A DNA stretch of 64,000 nucleotides from Obelidium mucronatum (Eukaryota; Chytridiomycota; Chytridiomycetes; Chytridiales; Chytriomycetaceae), in contig JAIVFH010000018.1 of NCBI GenBank assembly GCA_025765595.1, positions 1 to 64,000 on the forward strand. The letters run 5' to 3'. A model generated the notes under the pieces. It was not told the DNA's origin. It made no database searches and worked only from the letters and a program-made list of their open reading frames with translations. Below, one piece after another: positions 32,392 through 43,266 of this stretch (within the stretch, counting starts at the first letter, position 1; each line of letters starts with the position of its first letter). The position numbers were made by a program, and so were the translations under genes.

Positions 32392-33828
32392 GGTGGCGAG
32401 CAGCGCGAAAACGGAACCGTTTTTTTTAAGGGTTGTTGTTGGTTTTCTTTCTCTTTCCTTTTATAATTCGATTAAATAATCGAATCATGCGTCGAACCCA
32501 GCCACTTTGTGTTCTGTTTATCTGAACACCATAGAACAGCCAAGATTTTGTACTCATCTACCCCTTAATCAGTTGCGGTCCATCAAATTCACCAACTTAT
32601 GCGTGAATGTTTAACTATTCCGGACTTTTGACAAAAAGGGCTTGTGACTGAATCGAAAGGTTGTTGCGAAATGAGCCGGTGACCAGAATTTGGCAAATGA
32701 AGGAGGGGTGGCTGAAAGACACCCTATTTTTCCTGTTGATACACCGCTAAAACATATCCCGACCGATATCCGTCCGGATACCGCAATCGGTCGAAATCGT
32801 TGCATATTCCGGCCGAAAGCGGCAATCGGTAGTTTTTCGGGAATTTTACTTTGCAGGATTTGCGTACGGTTGAATCGTCCGGGTATCGCCAACGATTCGG
32901 CAGCGATATTCCAGCGGTTCCCTCCGCCCGTCAATCATTCGCACGTGCCAGCCAACAGCGTACCGGGGCTCGGACGGAAGAATGCCGACACGTTCCGTAC
33001 CCCATTCTTCTAGGGGTGTACTAATACCGTTCCGTGACCTTGGTACGTATTTTTCAAGTGGGATATATCCTTTCTGGTTCTGAAGGCAATGATTAAATCA
33101 AGCCGCATTAGACACCCAACGGTATTTACTCACCGTCTTCCCCAAAACCTTCCGGATCCGATCTCGGCCCTTACCCAGCATCAGCAATTGCGACGACGTC
33201 AAGTAGGTATACATTGGAATGATGGGGAAATAGGGAGTCCAGGATGTTGAGACAGATTGACTCTTTGTAAACTGTTGCTGCTCTATCTGTTTACATCAAA
33301 CACTGAGAGCGTTCTGATGCATATTGATTCGTTCTTTTATTTGTTTTGATACAAGTATAAATAGGGGGCGCTGCTTCAGAATAAAACACGGTTTTAACTA
33401 AATTTTTTTACTTGGCTCTTGATCTCCTTAACAATCAGCATTTTCATGCAACCAGCCACAAACACAGCCCTGAATCCACAGATAATGGTCGGACTAAGCG
33501 GAAAGTTGCTTGTCTCAAGTCAACTTAATGGTCCATGGAGATTGCACTGGGTAACAGGCAAGATTACCAAGATTCACAATTCACCTCAAAGTTTTGTATT
33601 CACCGCTTTCATACTCATACATTCCTTGAAACAGAAATTATGCATGATGGAAACAAGGATTTACGCGTCCAAAAAGTCTCAGACATTATATGGAAAGCGG
33701 ACTGTATTGTGAGCAGGAACCAGTTGAATCGAATGCATACAAAAAATGAAATAGATCACGACTACTGATAGATTTTATTAATGGGTATTCATCTTCATCC
33801 TTTCCAAAAGATGCAAATGCGAGCCCCA
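32392..33828. other. Spacer between the duplicated blocks
   Basis: 32440-32715 is the upstream half of the duplicated block. From 32740 to 33010 both strands stay open over about 270 bp in a GC-richer patch with repeated CGGTCGAAATCG- and CGGCAATCGGT-type pieces. No domain is recognisable. 33010-33828 holds short frames only; I see no gene. Confidence 0.3.
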
Positions 33829-34444
33829 TCACTTCCAGAAACTTTCACTTTCAATCAAGATACCAGCCCAGCTGTTGGAGCCGCTCTTGTTTGGATACTT
33901 CAAGTAGCAAGTGTCTCCACTGTAAACACTCACCATACACGGCGGTGATTTATGATCTCCAAAACGTGTACAGTATTTCGCACAAGTCGATTCAGGATAC
34001 CCTGAAAAGTGCCAAACATCGAACGACCCTGGGAAATCATTGTTGAATAACGGTTCACTGTCGGCAACACGGAGAAGCGCCGATGGATCGTAGGTAGGCG
34101 CCTTGACATAGCAGGTCTTGGTATCTTCATTGTATGTATAAAAGAGGTAGCCAGAGGTACTGGTCTTTCCCATGCATGCTTCTATACTGGATACTTGCAC
34201 GTCAAAGGCGTCGAAACCGTACCAGTCGTATCCTTGGACGTAATGGTGCTGGTTTGTAACGTGAAGGATTAGGGTTGATGCTGTCAGACTCTGTTTTGTT
34301 TATACGAACTTTAATCCAAATTGCTTCTGGATTTGCTGTTACGTTTCCTGGGGAATTCTGGTGGTCAAGGACTGGGACTGCGACGTCAGCCGAAGCATGT
34401 ACAATATGGCTCAAAGTAGCGGCCAGTGCGACAATAGAAATCAT
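33829..34444 (-). CDS. Small secreted cysteine-containing protein
   Basis: Two exons (34444-34343 and 34290-33829; 53-nt intron, GTAACA donor) give 187 aa. Residues 1-18 are a signal peptide (MISIVALAATLSHIVHAS). The mature part has SSIEACMGKTS, DTKTCYVKAPTYD, GYPESTCAKYC, PPCMVSVYSGDTCYLKYP, an even set of cysteines likely to be disulfide-bonded, in a pattern reminiscent of PAN/apple or WSC-like modules. This is not a confident match. Being secreted, it may act outside the cell, for example in adhesion or substrate binding; that is inference. A truncated copy lies 1.6 kb downstream. Confidence 0.7.
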
Positions 34445-34867
34445 AGAGCTTTTTTCGTCTGCTTTTTTGAGGCTCTTTCTCTTTTGTTTTTATAGCTCGA
34501 TTTAATCATCGAATGTGGCTGGTTATCTGAACACCATAGTACAGCCACGATTTTGTGCTCATCTAAAACATAAAAAATGCATGCTGTAAAAGAGGAAGTT
34601 AAGTTGATGTGCGTGTCTTTCCTTGCAGCTTGATCGTGTACAAGTGTAGAATCAGTTGTGATCCATCAAATTCACCAACTTATGTGTGAATGTTAAACAA
34701 ATCCGGACGTGGAGTCTTGGACGAAAAGCGTTTGTGACTGAATCGAAAGGTTGCAGAATGAGCCGGTGACCAGAATTTGATAAATGAAGGTGGGTGGCGC
34801 GGAATGGTGCCACATCATCCCACAAACGAATCGATCTGGACAAACACTATTACAAATTCAACATGGT

Positions 34868-35308
34868 TTATTCCAACAAAGAGACTGAAGAAACAACAGC
34901 GTCCATACACAGCGCACTGTCGCGCTGCTTCTTTGGCAGCGAGCCGCTCTCTGACCCCGCAAGCACGCTTTCGACCACCTTGTCCTGGTCAAGCATGGCG
35001 CCCTCCTTCCAGCTCTCCTTGGCGGCCTTGAGAAACACGAGGCGTTCATGCTCAGACAGAAACAGGAAACACGCAAAAAACACGTCTTCCTCGTCTTGGC
35101 CGTATGGGTTGAGCGTGTCGCACTTGCCGGACTGAGCAATCTTGTCAAGCGTGCGGCACAGCTGTGCGCGGTCGTTGAAGCAGTATTGTGTGGGCTGCAG
35201 CCGGTTCCACAGCTCGATCATGATCGACAGCCGCTCAGTAGCCTGCAGCGTGCGCGAGGGGCCAGAGGCGGGGGGCGAGGACGGGACGGTTTGCACACTG
35301 AGACTCAT
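34868..35308 (-). CDS. Unrecognised 146-aa protein
   Basis: A single-exon frame with moderate GC. Residues about 27-115 look like a compact helical domain: SIMIELWNRLQPTQYCFNDR, AQLCRTLDKIAQSGKCDTLN, DVFFACFLFLSEHERLVFLK. The N-terminus is Ser/Pro-rich. No signal peptide or membrane helix. The start Met is the first of the frame after an AT-rich leader. No family recognised; coding is supported by frame length in GC-rich DNA and by the hydrophobic periodicity. Confidence 0.5.
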   Translation of the reverse strand: MSLSVQTVPSSPPASGPSRTLQATERLSIMIELWNRLQPTQYCFNDRAQLCRTLDKIAQSGKCDTLNPYGQDEEDVFFACFLFLSEHERLVFLKAAKESWKEGAMLDQDKVVESVLAGSESGSLPKKQRDSALCMDAVVSSVSLLE

Positions 35309-35769
35309 AGGTGGTAGTATTTAGAAGGGAGGAGGTGTTGGTGTTTTGGGGGTTCTTTTTTTTCGTTTGGTTATTCGGTGGCACAACTTGGAGGAAAGGC
35401 GGGAGGCACTGCTTGGATTCAATTCAGAAAATTAAATTGATCGAGTCATACCGAACCTTTGAAATGAAAACTGTTGAAAAGTTTGAATTGTAATCACATT
35501 GTCTTGATCTGCCCCTGTCTTTTTTGCTGTTCAGTCAGTCAGTCGTTGGTTGAAGTGTACTTCAATTACAGTCGACCATTTCTTTTATACCATATAATCA
35601 TAGAATGACGAAACAGTAGAAAAACGAAAGTTAATGATTTGAAAAGGTATCTGGCAGCAGTGCTGACTTGATTGCCTTGTATAAATACCCTTCTTTTTCT
35701 GCGTTGGCTGAAAATAGAAAACAGGAAAGGATCCATTATTTACAGCAGTCATCGAACCAGAACACGGCA

Positions 35770-37476
35770 ATGATATCCAGCGCAGACAAGAACAAGGACA
35801 AGGACAAGGACCAGGAAGACGAGGTGTTCGACCTCGACGGCCGGTGCGTGTGTTGTTTTGTTCGACGAAGCGGGCGCCTAACGCCGCGCCAGGCTCAGCG
35901 CCGTGTCGCCCGCGGCCGCCGGCACCGGCGCCGGCGCCGCGACGCCGCTGCGCATCCTGATGGCGACGGAATACCTGCCGCCGTTCGTCAGCGGCATCGC
36001 AAACCGCTGCAAGAACCTCGTCAAGGGCTACCGCGAGCACGGCCACAGCGTCACTGTGTTCGGCCCGCCGGGCTCGGACTGCGACGTGCCGGTCGTGTCC
36101 ATCGTCAATCCGTTCTACGACCAGCAGCGGTAAGGTGCCCACGACCAGCGGTTCCCCAACTAACCGATCCTGCTTCCATCAGCATGTTCCTGCTGCCCCC
36201 GTTCTGGCTGATGCTGCAGCTGCTCAATCCGTTCCACGAAGTGCAGTACGACATTGCCCACATTGTCGGTCCCCTGGCTGCCCCCTTTCTCTTTGTCCTT
36301 CCCCTCCTGAGACTGCGAGGTGTCAAAATCTACGTTTCCTACCACGTGTACCTCGAATTCTACAAGCAAAAGTACTTTAACGAACTCCTCGGAATGTTCC
36401 TTGAAGGCCTGTTTATTGTTTTATATTTTATCCCTCTCGTCTACTTTGCCGACGTTGTTGGAATCCCCAGCAAAACCGCCGACTCTTGCGTTTTCAAATA
36501 CTCCAAAAGAATCCACTACATGCGCTCTGGTCTCGACACTGCGGTCTTCAAACCAAAACCAGAACACCATTTCCCAGCCGAAGACGATTATCTGCACCCA
36601 TCTGCACCCCCGGCCCCACTCCCTATCCCATCCTCTCTCAAACCATTCGAAACCGACCCGCATCCGTCAACGCCAATGACCCGCCGTCAAACCTCTCTGG
36701 TCCACAAACTACACACACAAACGAAAACGAAAACAGCAGCCCCAGTCCTTGTATACGTAGGCCGCCTTGCCGTAGAAAAGAATGTTGAATTCCTTATCCG
36801 CGCCATGGAACACCCATGCCTATCCACAGCAAAACTCGTGATTGTCGGCGACGGCCCAGCGCGTGCATCACTAGAACAAACGGCACGAGAAGTAGCTGGA
36901 TCCCAGGGCGTCTACAGTGCACCACCCGACACCCCCCATATCGACGTTTCCAATGGAACAGTCAAGAGCCACAGCGGTGCGAGGGTTCTCTTTGCAGGCA
37001 TGGTTCACAATGAGCAGATTATAAGCACGTATTATGCGAATGCAGATGTTTTTGTGAGTGCGAGTGCGAGTGAGACGTTTGGGTTTACGGTTGCGGAGGC
37101 GATGGCGTGTGGGACTCCGAGTGTGATGGTGAGAAGTGGGGCGTTTAGAAGCGTGTATCGAATGATTGATGGGTGGATGTTTGAGGATATGGATATGGAG
37201 GATTATGTTGGACGAGTGGGGAGAGTTGTTTCGGATGGGATTTTGGCGAGGCGTGTTGCGAGACGGGTTGCTGTGAGGCAGTTTGGTGTTATGGGTGCGG
37301 TCAAGGATTTGCTCAAGACTTATGAAATGTGTGTGAATGGTGTCTTTTGGGAGGAAGAGGGTTTGAAGAAGGGTGGTAGTGCTACTGCGGCGGCGGCTGC
37401 TGCCTTGGCGAGTTCGGGAACTGCAAACAATAATTTGTCGCCATCGCATACTGCTGTTGACAAAAAGTTGAATTGA
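35770..37476 (+). CDS. GT4 glycosyltransferase, SQD2-like
   Basis: Three exons (35770-35843, 35893-36129, 36183-37476) give 534 aa. The N-terminal acceptor domain starts RILMATEYLPPFVSGIANRC, and YHVYLEFYKQKYF and RIHYMRSGLDTAVFKPK correspond to the YHTH and KGVD..F.P blocks of plant/bacterial sulfoquinovosyl transferase SQD2. The donor domain has VLVYVGRLAVEKNVEFLIRA, VIVGDGPARASLEQ and the EX7E motif SASETFGFTVAEAMACGTPS. Two hydrophobic stretches (MFLLPPFWLMLQLLNPF, AAPFLFVLPLLRL; later LFIVLYFIPLVYFA) suggest membrane attachment. About 75 residues of Pro/Thr-rich insert separate the two domains. The real acceptor is unknown: SQD2 makes sulfolipid in plastids, so a different glycolipid is likely here. 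Exon 2 is very GC-rich. Confidence 0.8.
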   Translation: MISSADKNKDKDKDQEDEVFDLDGRCVCCFVRRSGRLTPRQAQRRVARGRRHRRRRRDAAAHPDGDGIPAAVRQRHRKPLQEPRQGLPRARPQRHCVRPAGLGLRRAGRVHRQSVLRPAAVRCPRPAVPQLTDPASISMFLLPPFWLMLQLLNPFHEVQYDIAHIVGPLAAPFLFVLPLLRLRGVKIYVSYHVYLEFYKQKYFNELLGMFLEGLFIVLYFIPLVYFADVVGIPSKTADSCVFKYSKRIHYMRSGLDTAVFKPKPEHHFPAEDDYLHPSAPPAPLPIPSSLKPFETDPHPSTPMTRRQTSLVHKLHTQTKTKTAAPVLVYVGRLAVEKNVEFLIRAMEHPCLSTAKLVIVGDGPARASLEQTAREVAGSQGVYSAPPDTPHIDVSNGTVKSHSGARVLFAGMVHNEQIISTYYANADVFVSASASETFGFTVAEAMACGTPSVMVRSGAFRSVYRMIDGWMFEDMDMEDYVGRVGRVVSDGILARRVARRVAVRQFGVMGAVKDLLKTYEMCVNGVFWEEEGLKKGGSATAAAAAALASSGTANNNLSPSHTAVDKKLN

Positions 37477-37649
37477 GGGAATGGAAAAAACGATTGGGAT
37501 ATTATTTTGGGTTGTTGTTTGCGTGTATTTTTGCAGTAAAAGTCCGTCTTGCACGTTTTAAAGTGTCCGATTGTGTCGACTTGTCCGAACGCCGAAACGA
37601 GTATAAATCCAAGCCAAAACCGTCTGAAAAAGAGCAAAGATTAAAAAAG

Positions 37650-38881
37650 ATGTCCAAAACCAACACCACCTTCTGTCGCGGTCCGCCTTCTCTCGAATCA
37701 CACTCCCCGACGTGTCGTTGTGCGCCATCCAACTCCCCAACACCTTCCAAACAAGCACTCCCCGACCTGGCGCTACTGCTCTACACACTAATCAACAACA
37801 CAAGAAGCAAAAAGAACGCGTAAGTTAACTGGCCTTTGTGTTCTCCCGCCTTTTGCCCAAGTTGTTGAGTGTTTTTCTTGTGCCAAAACGTTGATTGATT
37901 CTTGGGGAACAAAAAAGCCTGTTTCTAAACCAACCAACAATACTTCAAAGCTTCCCCAGCCAACACTTTCCACCAGAACTCGTTGACGTTATTGTCGCAT
38001 ACTCTCCAGACTACTGCACTCAATGTCAATGTTTCCATCTCGAGCCCTGTGCATCAAAAAACTCTTTGTGCTTCAATCTCCTTCCAATGAGCTTTGACGG
38101 TCGCGATCAAGTTGTTTCGATGGAGTATACTCTCATGTCGGATCCCCAGGTTTCTCGATGCAATGCGGAAAACTGTAAACGCGTTGAGTACTCTCTTCCC
38201 CCCCGCCTCCTGAGAAGAACATAAAAAAAAAGAGAGAGAGACTTCTTTTTTTTTTGGGTGTGTGCAAAAGTAATACGTTGATTTCTAATCTTTGTGGCTC
38301 GGCCATTTCTTTCTCTCTCTCTCTGCTTGTTTTCTATCCAACCTCCCCCTTTTTCTTGTTTATTGTTTTTGTTTGTCATAAAACAGCCATATTGCGATCC
38401 CTGTCTTGAAAACGAACTCAAAGTCTGTGACAAGTGCAACCAATATTATTGTTTGGATTCAAGGAGGGATTGCGGGAGTTTTCGGGTCTGTGTTTGTGAA
38501 TGCACGGATGCGTGTTTGAACTGTATTCAAGACAGGTACCTTCCAAAAAAAAATAATATTTAATAGTGGGAAAAAGGTTTCTTGAAACTATTTTTTTTAA
38601 TCAGCTCCAAAACAAAAAACAAAATTCTACAATTTTATAGGATGATTCAATGTGAAATGAAAAACTGTGATGCGGTTTTTTGCAATTGTCCAAACTGCGC
38701 GACTCGGTTGACTGTTGAATGCAAGTCGTGTGGAATGTTTACGTGTCGATTCACAGAGTGTAGTTCCTTCATGAATCAATGCGACGGTTGTTGGGGATGC
38801 TTTTGCGATGGCTGTGTTGCGGTTCATTTGGATATTTGCGGTGGACCTGAAGATGTCGAGATGACTGCGGCAGACGATTGA
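37650..38881 (+). CDS. Cysteine-rich putative zinc-binding protein
   Basis: Four exons (37650-37819, 37918-38182, 38387-38535, 38641-38881) give 274 aa. After a Ser/Pro-rich start comes SQHFPPELVDVIVAYSPDYC, F-box-like in look. Some 30 cysteines follow in CxxC clusters: YCTQCQCFHLEPC, PYCDPCLENELKVCDKCNQY, VCECTDACLNCIQD, CNCPNCATRLTVECKSCGMF, CDGCWGCFCDGC. The pattern suggests several zinc knuckles, as in RING/IBR-like or B-box-like proteins, but no canonical order is met. No signal peptide. Function unknown; a ubiquitin-ligase adaptor is one possibility. The final acidic tail is EDVEMTAADD. Confidence 0.7.
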
Positions 38882-38979
38882 ATGGTTGATTTTTTCCGCA
38901 ATCAAAACAATACAACTCATGAGCAAATACTTTTCACTTTCCTTGATGATTCCCAAATATTTATTTTACACAAAGCTCA

Positions 38980-40725
38980 TCAAAATTTTGGTTGGCTCTT
39001 GATAATCAACTCTTGCACCAACTTGACATCTTGCACTACCTTTAAAGTATCACTATCCATCATTGCTTCAACCATCTTGTCAGGGAACACGTCAAAATCA
39101 GTGTCGCAGACAGTTCCCTTATTTGGAAGCGTTCCATTGACAAAATACTCGCGAATGTGCTTTAACGCACAAAAACTGACCATGGATGTCGAGCAATGTC
39201 CATACCCTTCTCTTGTCAACAAGACGCCATTTCCCTCCATTACTTTCTCAACAATTTGTGCGCTTCGCAGTGGAGTGACAGGATCATATCTGTTTCCAAT
39301 AATCAACACCTTGTTCTTGAGCTTCTTGTTCCATGGACCCGTGTATCTCTCTGACGCCTCCGCTGGCCAGTACTTGCATGTCAACGCTTGCATTGTCCAT
39401 GATTCCCCAAACCACTCGCTGATCTCCTTATTCTTTGCCGCGTATTTCTTCCATTTGTCAATGGACATGTCGTTTCCAACCGTGTCCACACAAACAACAG
39501 AGACGAATCCGACAGACCCAGATTCATCGAGAAGGGGACAAGTGGGTGCAGCATCTGGGCTTTGGTTCATGAGTTTCACAAGCTGGGATGCATCTCCTTC
39601 AACTAATCCAGCAAAAGCCTCGGCAATCACTTGCCAGGAGGACGGGGCATAGTATGCTCGGAACAGCCACGCCAACACAGTATCTGCCGAGATGACGGTT
39701 GGGAATGAGACTCCATCAACGACAACCAAGGCATCTTTTTTGAGGTCCTTGAGGAGTTTGCGGAATACTTTTTCAACAGAAGATTTTGATTGCATGGCTG
39801 TAGAAGCCAGGGCGCAGCGAGTGGGGCCTGCGGATTCGCATTCTTGAACAAAACCCTTGAAGATATCGTCGGTATCAATCAGGTTGTTGAGGGTGAATTC
39901 CGCAAACGAGTTGATGTAGGTTGTTGCGTCCATGACACCATCAATAACAAAGCGGCCGACGCGATCAGGGAACATTTGCGAGTACACCGTCCCAAGAAAG
40001 CTTCCGTACGAAAAGCCCCAGTAGTTCAGCACGTCTTCGCCCAGGGCTTGGCGAATCAGATCCATGTCTCTCGCCACGCTGGCGGTCGACAGAAAGGGCA
40101 GCAGAGCGGGCGACCACTTTCCGCACGAGGCGGCTTTCGCCTCCTGCGTCTTCGCAAAGCGCGCATCGAGCGGACCAATGGCGGCTTCGACGGCGTCAAA
40201 CTCGGCGTGCGCAAACGCGGACTCGAAGCAGCGCACCGACTGCGACGCGCCGACGCCGCGCGGGTCGAAGCCGACCACATCGAAGCCGCCGCCCGCGAGC
40301 TGCAAAAGCGCCGCGCCGCCGCGCCGCACCGTGGCCGTGCCGCTGCCGCCGGGCCCGCCCGGGTTGATGACCAGCGACAGCGCTGGCGCCGCCCCGGCCC
40401 CGGTCCGGCGCCGGGCGGCCCGGGCCGGAGCACGGACGCGCGCAAGGGCAAGCTCGATCTGCGCCGTGCTGTTGGCGTCCGCATGGTCGAGCGGGACAAG
40501 CAGCGAGCCGCACTCGACGCCGGGGCTGTCCGGACACGCCGTCCAGGCGATGCGCGTGCGTGCCGGCGGTGGCGCGCGCTGTGCCGGCTGCAGCGGGTGG
40601 CGCGTCGCGACAACAGCCAGCGACAGCAGCAGCAGCAATCCAAGCAGGAGTCGCGAAGTATCGGGCCGGCGCCTCGTGGCTGCGGTCGTCGCGCTTGGCA
40701 ACTCGTATTCCCTGTCGAGCTTCAT
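38980..40725 (-). CDS. S33-type serine hydrolase (TAP-like), membrane-anchored
   Basis: Intronless, 581 aa. A single N-terminal membrane helix (RLLLGLLLLLSLAVVAT) suggests a signal anchor. The alpha/beta-hydrolase core shows LSLVINPGGPGGSGTATVR (oxyanion region), VVGFDPRGVGASQSVRC, the nucleophile elbow YWGFSYGSFLGTVYSQMFP (GxSxG), VLIIGNRYDPVTPLRSA (acid) and YGHCS (His). The TAP-like C-terminal domain is diagnostic of the tripeptidyl-aminopeptidase-like group of S33, which cleaves peptides outside the cytosol. The 5' 600 bp are GC-rich, with Ala/Arg-rich sequence. Lies 36 bp downstream of the FSH-type hydrolase on the same strand and is the first of four adjacent hydrolase genes. Confidence 0.88.
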   Translation of the reverse strand: MKLDREYELPSATTAATRRRPDTSRLLLGLLLLLSLAVVATRHPLQPAQRAPPPARTRIAWTACPDSPGVECGSLLVPLDHADANSTAQIELALARVRAPARAARRRTGAGAAPALSLVINPGGPGGSGTATVRRGGAALLQLAGGGFDVVGFDPRGVGASQSVRCFESAFAHAEFDAVEAAIGPLDARFAKTQEAKAASCGKWSPALLPFLSTASVARDMDLIRQALGEDVLNYWGFSYGSFLGTVYSQMFPDRVGRFVIDGVMDATTYINSFAEFTLNNLIDTDDIFKGFVQECESAGPTRCALASTAMQSKSSVEKVFRKLLKDLKKDALVVVDGVSFPTVISADTVLAWLFRAYYAPSSWQVIAEAFAGLVEGDASQLVKLMNQSPDAAPTCPLLDESGSVGFVSVVCVDTVGNDMSIDKWKKYAAKNKEISEWFGESWTMQALTCKYWPAEASERYTGPWNKKLKNKVLIIGNRYDPVTPLRSAQIVEKVMEGNGVLLTREGYGHCSTSMVSFCALKHIREYFVNGTLPNKGTVCDTDFDVFPDKMVEAMMDSDTLKVVQDVKLVQELIIKSQPKF

Positions 40726-40761
40726 TTCAAGCGATTTTTGCTTTACTCCACATCTTCTTCA

Positions 40762-41412
40762 TCAACAACCAAGCATTTCACGAACCGCATTTCCAATTTG
40801 ATCATACAACGGACTCTTGAACGGTGTAGGAAAATGGTGTCCTCCAGGATGGTGAAACAACTCTTTCCGGTGATCAGCCTCGAAAATAGCATAGAGAAGC
40901 TCACTGCGTCCGTTATGCTTCTCATCCGCTTCCCCAATCACATGCACAGATGGAAACTCCAACGCCGTGATTTCCTCGGTGGGTGTGTATTTTGCTTCGG
41001 GTTCTACCCCACAGATCAAGATAAGCCCCTTCCATTTGTAATCCGCTTCCACGCCGCCGGCCGCTTGCACCATGTGATGGGTAAGCACAGTCGCCATCGC
41101 AGCACCCTGAGAAAACCCACAGACTGCATCAAATGGTCCTTGCGTGTCGATAATATTGTTGAGGTAAGCCAATGACTCTTCGTATGACCTCTTTTCACCG
41201 CTGATCCAGCTGTAAAAGGGCCCGGCTTCCTTGCCAAAGACTTTGAGGATATCGTCGTCGGGTTCTTGATCGATTACGAATTGGGCATCTGGAATTACGA
41301 GTTGGCAGTTCTTGTCGCCGCCCAATGCCATTTTGAGGCCAGTAAGTTGGAATTGCATGATTTTGGAGTTGGTGACGATGCCATGGAGGCAGAGAATACG
41401 TAAGGGAGCCAT
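40762..41412 (-). CDS. FSH-type serine hydrolase
   Basis: Intronless, 216 aa, the usual length for FSH1/OVCA2 proteins. MAPLRILCLHGIVTNSKIMQ has the family's LCLHG start, and FDAVCGFSQGAAMATVLTHH holds the nucleophile Ser in GFSQG. VHVIGEADEKHNGRSELL supplies the Asp, and the end HHPGGHHFPTPF supplies the His. These cytosolic enzymes hydrolyse esters or thioesters; the physiological substrate is rarely known. The gene is 36 bp upstream of the S33 hydrolase in tandem and 244 bp from a divergently transcribed lipase. Confidence 0.92.
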   Translation of the reverse strand: MAPLRILCLHGIVTNSKIMQFQLTGLKMALGGDKNCQLVIPDAQFVIDQEPDDDILKVFGKEAGPFYSWISGEKRSYEESLAYLNNIIDTQGPFDAVCGFSQGAAMATVLTHHMVQAAGGVEADYKWKGLILICGVEPEAKYTPTEEITALEFPSVHVIGEADEKHNGRSELLYAIFEADHRKELFHHPGGHHFPTPFKSPLYDQIGNAVREMLGC

Positions 41413-41656
41413 TACTGTAGTTTGACGTCTTCTTCAAACTCCAATTTAATCGATTTTTAAACAAATTTACATCTCTTTTCAAGTTCTGTTATTTCTATAA
41501 TCCTTATCTGTAAAAGTACTTTTCATCACTTGGAGAGAAGCCCTGTTTTCGGAGCAATGAGATTCAGGATAAACCAACACGTTTTCTTCGGGTAGCCCCC
41601 CAAAATTCGAGCAACTTCAGCTGTCAAGAATCTCATAGAAAATACCAATACCAACA

Positions 41657-43144
41657 ATGAAGAAGGCTGCATCTTCACCACAGCAGTGCCTGCGACACAT
41701 GAATTCTGCAGCATCATCAGGCTCGCATTCATCAAACAACACCCCCTTCAGAGGCCTTCCCCTCAAGTGGCGCCATTCAACGCAATCTCTCGATACAACT
41801 TCAACCCACCACCAACCGCACCAGCACCCATCCCCAGCAGGCGAAGAAAAAAAGCGGTCGCTCCTGACAAACATGTGGAATATGAACCTAGGGTCAACGC
41901 TATCGTTTGTACGAAAAGACCCCGAACCACTGGCATCACCCAACGTGCAAGTCGCATGGGATCCCAAGCGCTTTGCGTCGTTGCGGGTAGGGGGAGTCGA
42001 CTACCGGCCGACAAAGTACCCGATTGTCTTGCTGCATGGATTGTTTGGGTATGACAAGATCACGTTTGGACCGGAAACAAACCCGTTCTTGCAACTGCAT
42101 TACTGGCGTGGTATATCCGGTAATTCCTTTTTTTACTTTTTTTTTTACCATATTATAATCGTATGAAAAACGATTGTCAAATATAAATATAGTTCTAAAC
42201 GTTTTTTTTTCTTCTTTAAAACAAAAACAGAGGCACTCCAACATCTCGGGTGTGAAGTCTATGTTCCCTCCAACGGCGCAGTTTCATCAATTCGATCCCG
42301 TGCATACGCGCTTGACAAGTTTCTCTCTGAAACGCTTCCGAACCGAGAAATCAACCTGGTAGCTCATTCCATGGGAGGACTCGATGCTCGATACCTTATA
42401 TCTCACATCAACGGACATGGAAGCAATAGACCGTACTCGATAAACTCGTTAACAACAATCGCCACGCCGCATCGTGGGTCTAGTTTCATGGACTTTGTTC
42501 AAGAAGTGCTTGGAGTGGGATATGTGTTGGATGTTCAGGATCCGGTTGTGGAGGAATTGAAGCAGCGAAGAGCTAAAGCAGAAGATGGTGTTGATCCAAT
42601 GGTATGGAAAGCTTTTCATTTTTTTTTTATTTTTTTTTTTTTATTTTTATTTTTTATTTTATTTTAATTGATAAATATTTTATAGGACCGAGTGATGGTT
42701 TCGCATCGCATGAAAAACAAGTATTACGTTCTGAAAAGCGTGTGTTCTCGTTTCGATAAGCCTGCTTACGCGAATTTGACTCGCGAGTACTGTGATGCCT
42801 TCAATGCTGTAACACCGAATCGCAGTACAGTGCATTACAATTCGTATGCGGCAGTCGCCAAGATCTCGCGGTTGGATCCACTCTATATTTCACAACGAGT
42901 AATTACAATGCGCGAAGGACCCAATGATGGGCTGGTTTCCTTGGACAGTGCCAAGTGGGGGGACTTTGAAGGGATCGTGCCCAACGTGGATCATTGGGGA
43001 CTGCTCCCCCCACGAAGCTTGAAAAGAAGACGGGATTCGATTGCTGATGAGATTGAAAACAAAAAGATGGCGAAAAGCGGGGGGTACTGCTCTTTGGACT
43101 TTTACATGTCTGTTGTGGACACTTTGGGGGCCAAAGGGTTTTGA
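41657..43144 (+). CDS. Triacylglycerol lipase (bacterial-type fold)
   Basis: Three exons (41657-42110, 42231-42601, 42686-43144) give 427 aa. After a basic, His/Ser-rich N-terminus (about 60 residues) and NMWNMNLGSTLSFVRKD comes YPIVLLHGLFGYDKI (HG oxyanion), LGCEVYVPSNGAVSSIRSRA, the elbow INLVAHSMGGLDARYLIS (nucleophile Ser), TTIATPHRGSSFMDF, and VPNVDHWGLL near the end for the His. The arrangement is that of family I lipases of the LipA/triacylglycerol type. No clear signal peptide, so an intracellular or mitochondrial place is likelier than secretion. Two introns of 84-120 nt contain poly-T. Second of the two plus-strand hydrolases beside FSH1 and S33. Confidence 0.87.
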
Positions 43145-43266
43145 AACGATGAAGTGTTGTAATAATATTATCTAATAATAATAAAGGGAGATGAAAATTG
43201 GATGAAAGTGGGAGGATTTGAAATGAAAAGAAATCAATCAATCAATCCAAACAAACAAACACTGAA

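Noticed and set aside
32611..33013. Overlapping frames of 107 codons on both strands
   Set aside because: Both strands are open in a GC-richer spacer; no motif, no plausible start context and part of the region is duplicated non-coding flank.
39790..41175. 461-codon plus-strand open frame
   Set aside because: Runs antisense across the S33 and FSH hydrolase genes, both of which have full catalytic motifs on the minus strand.
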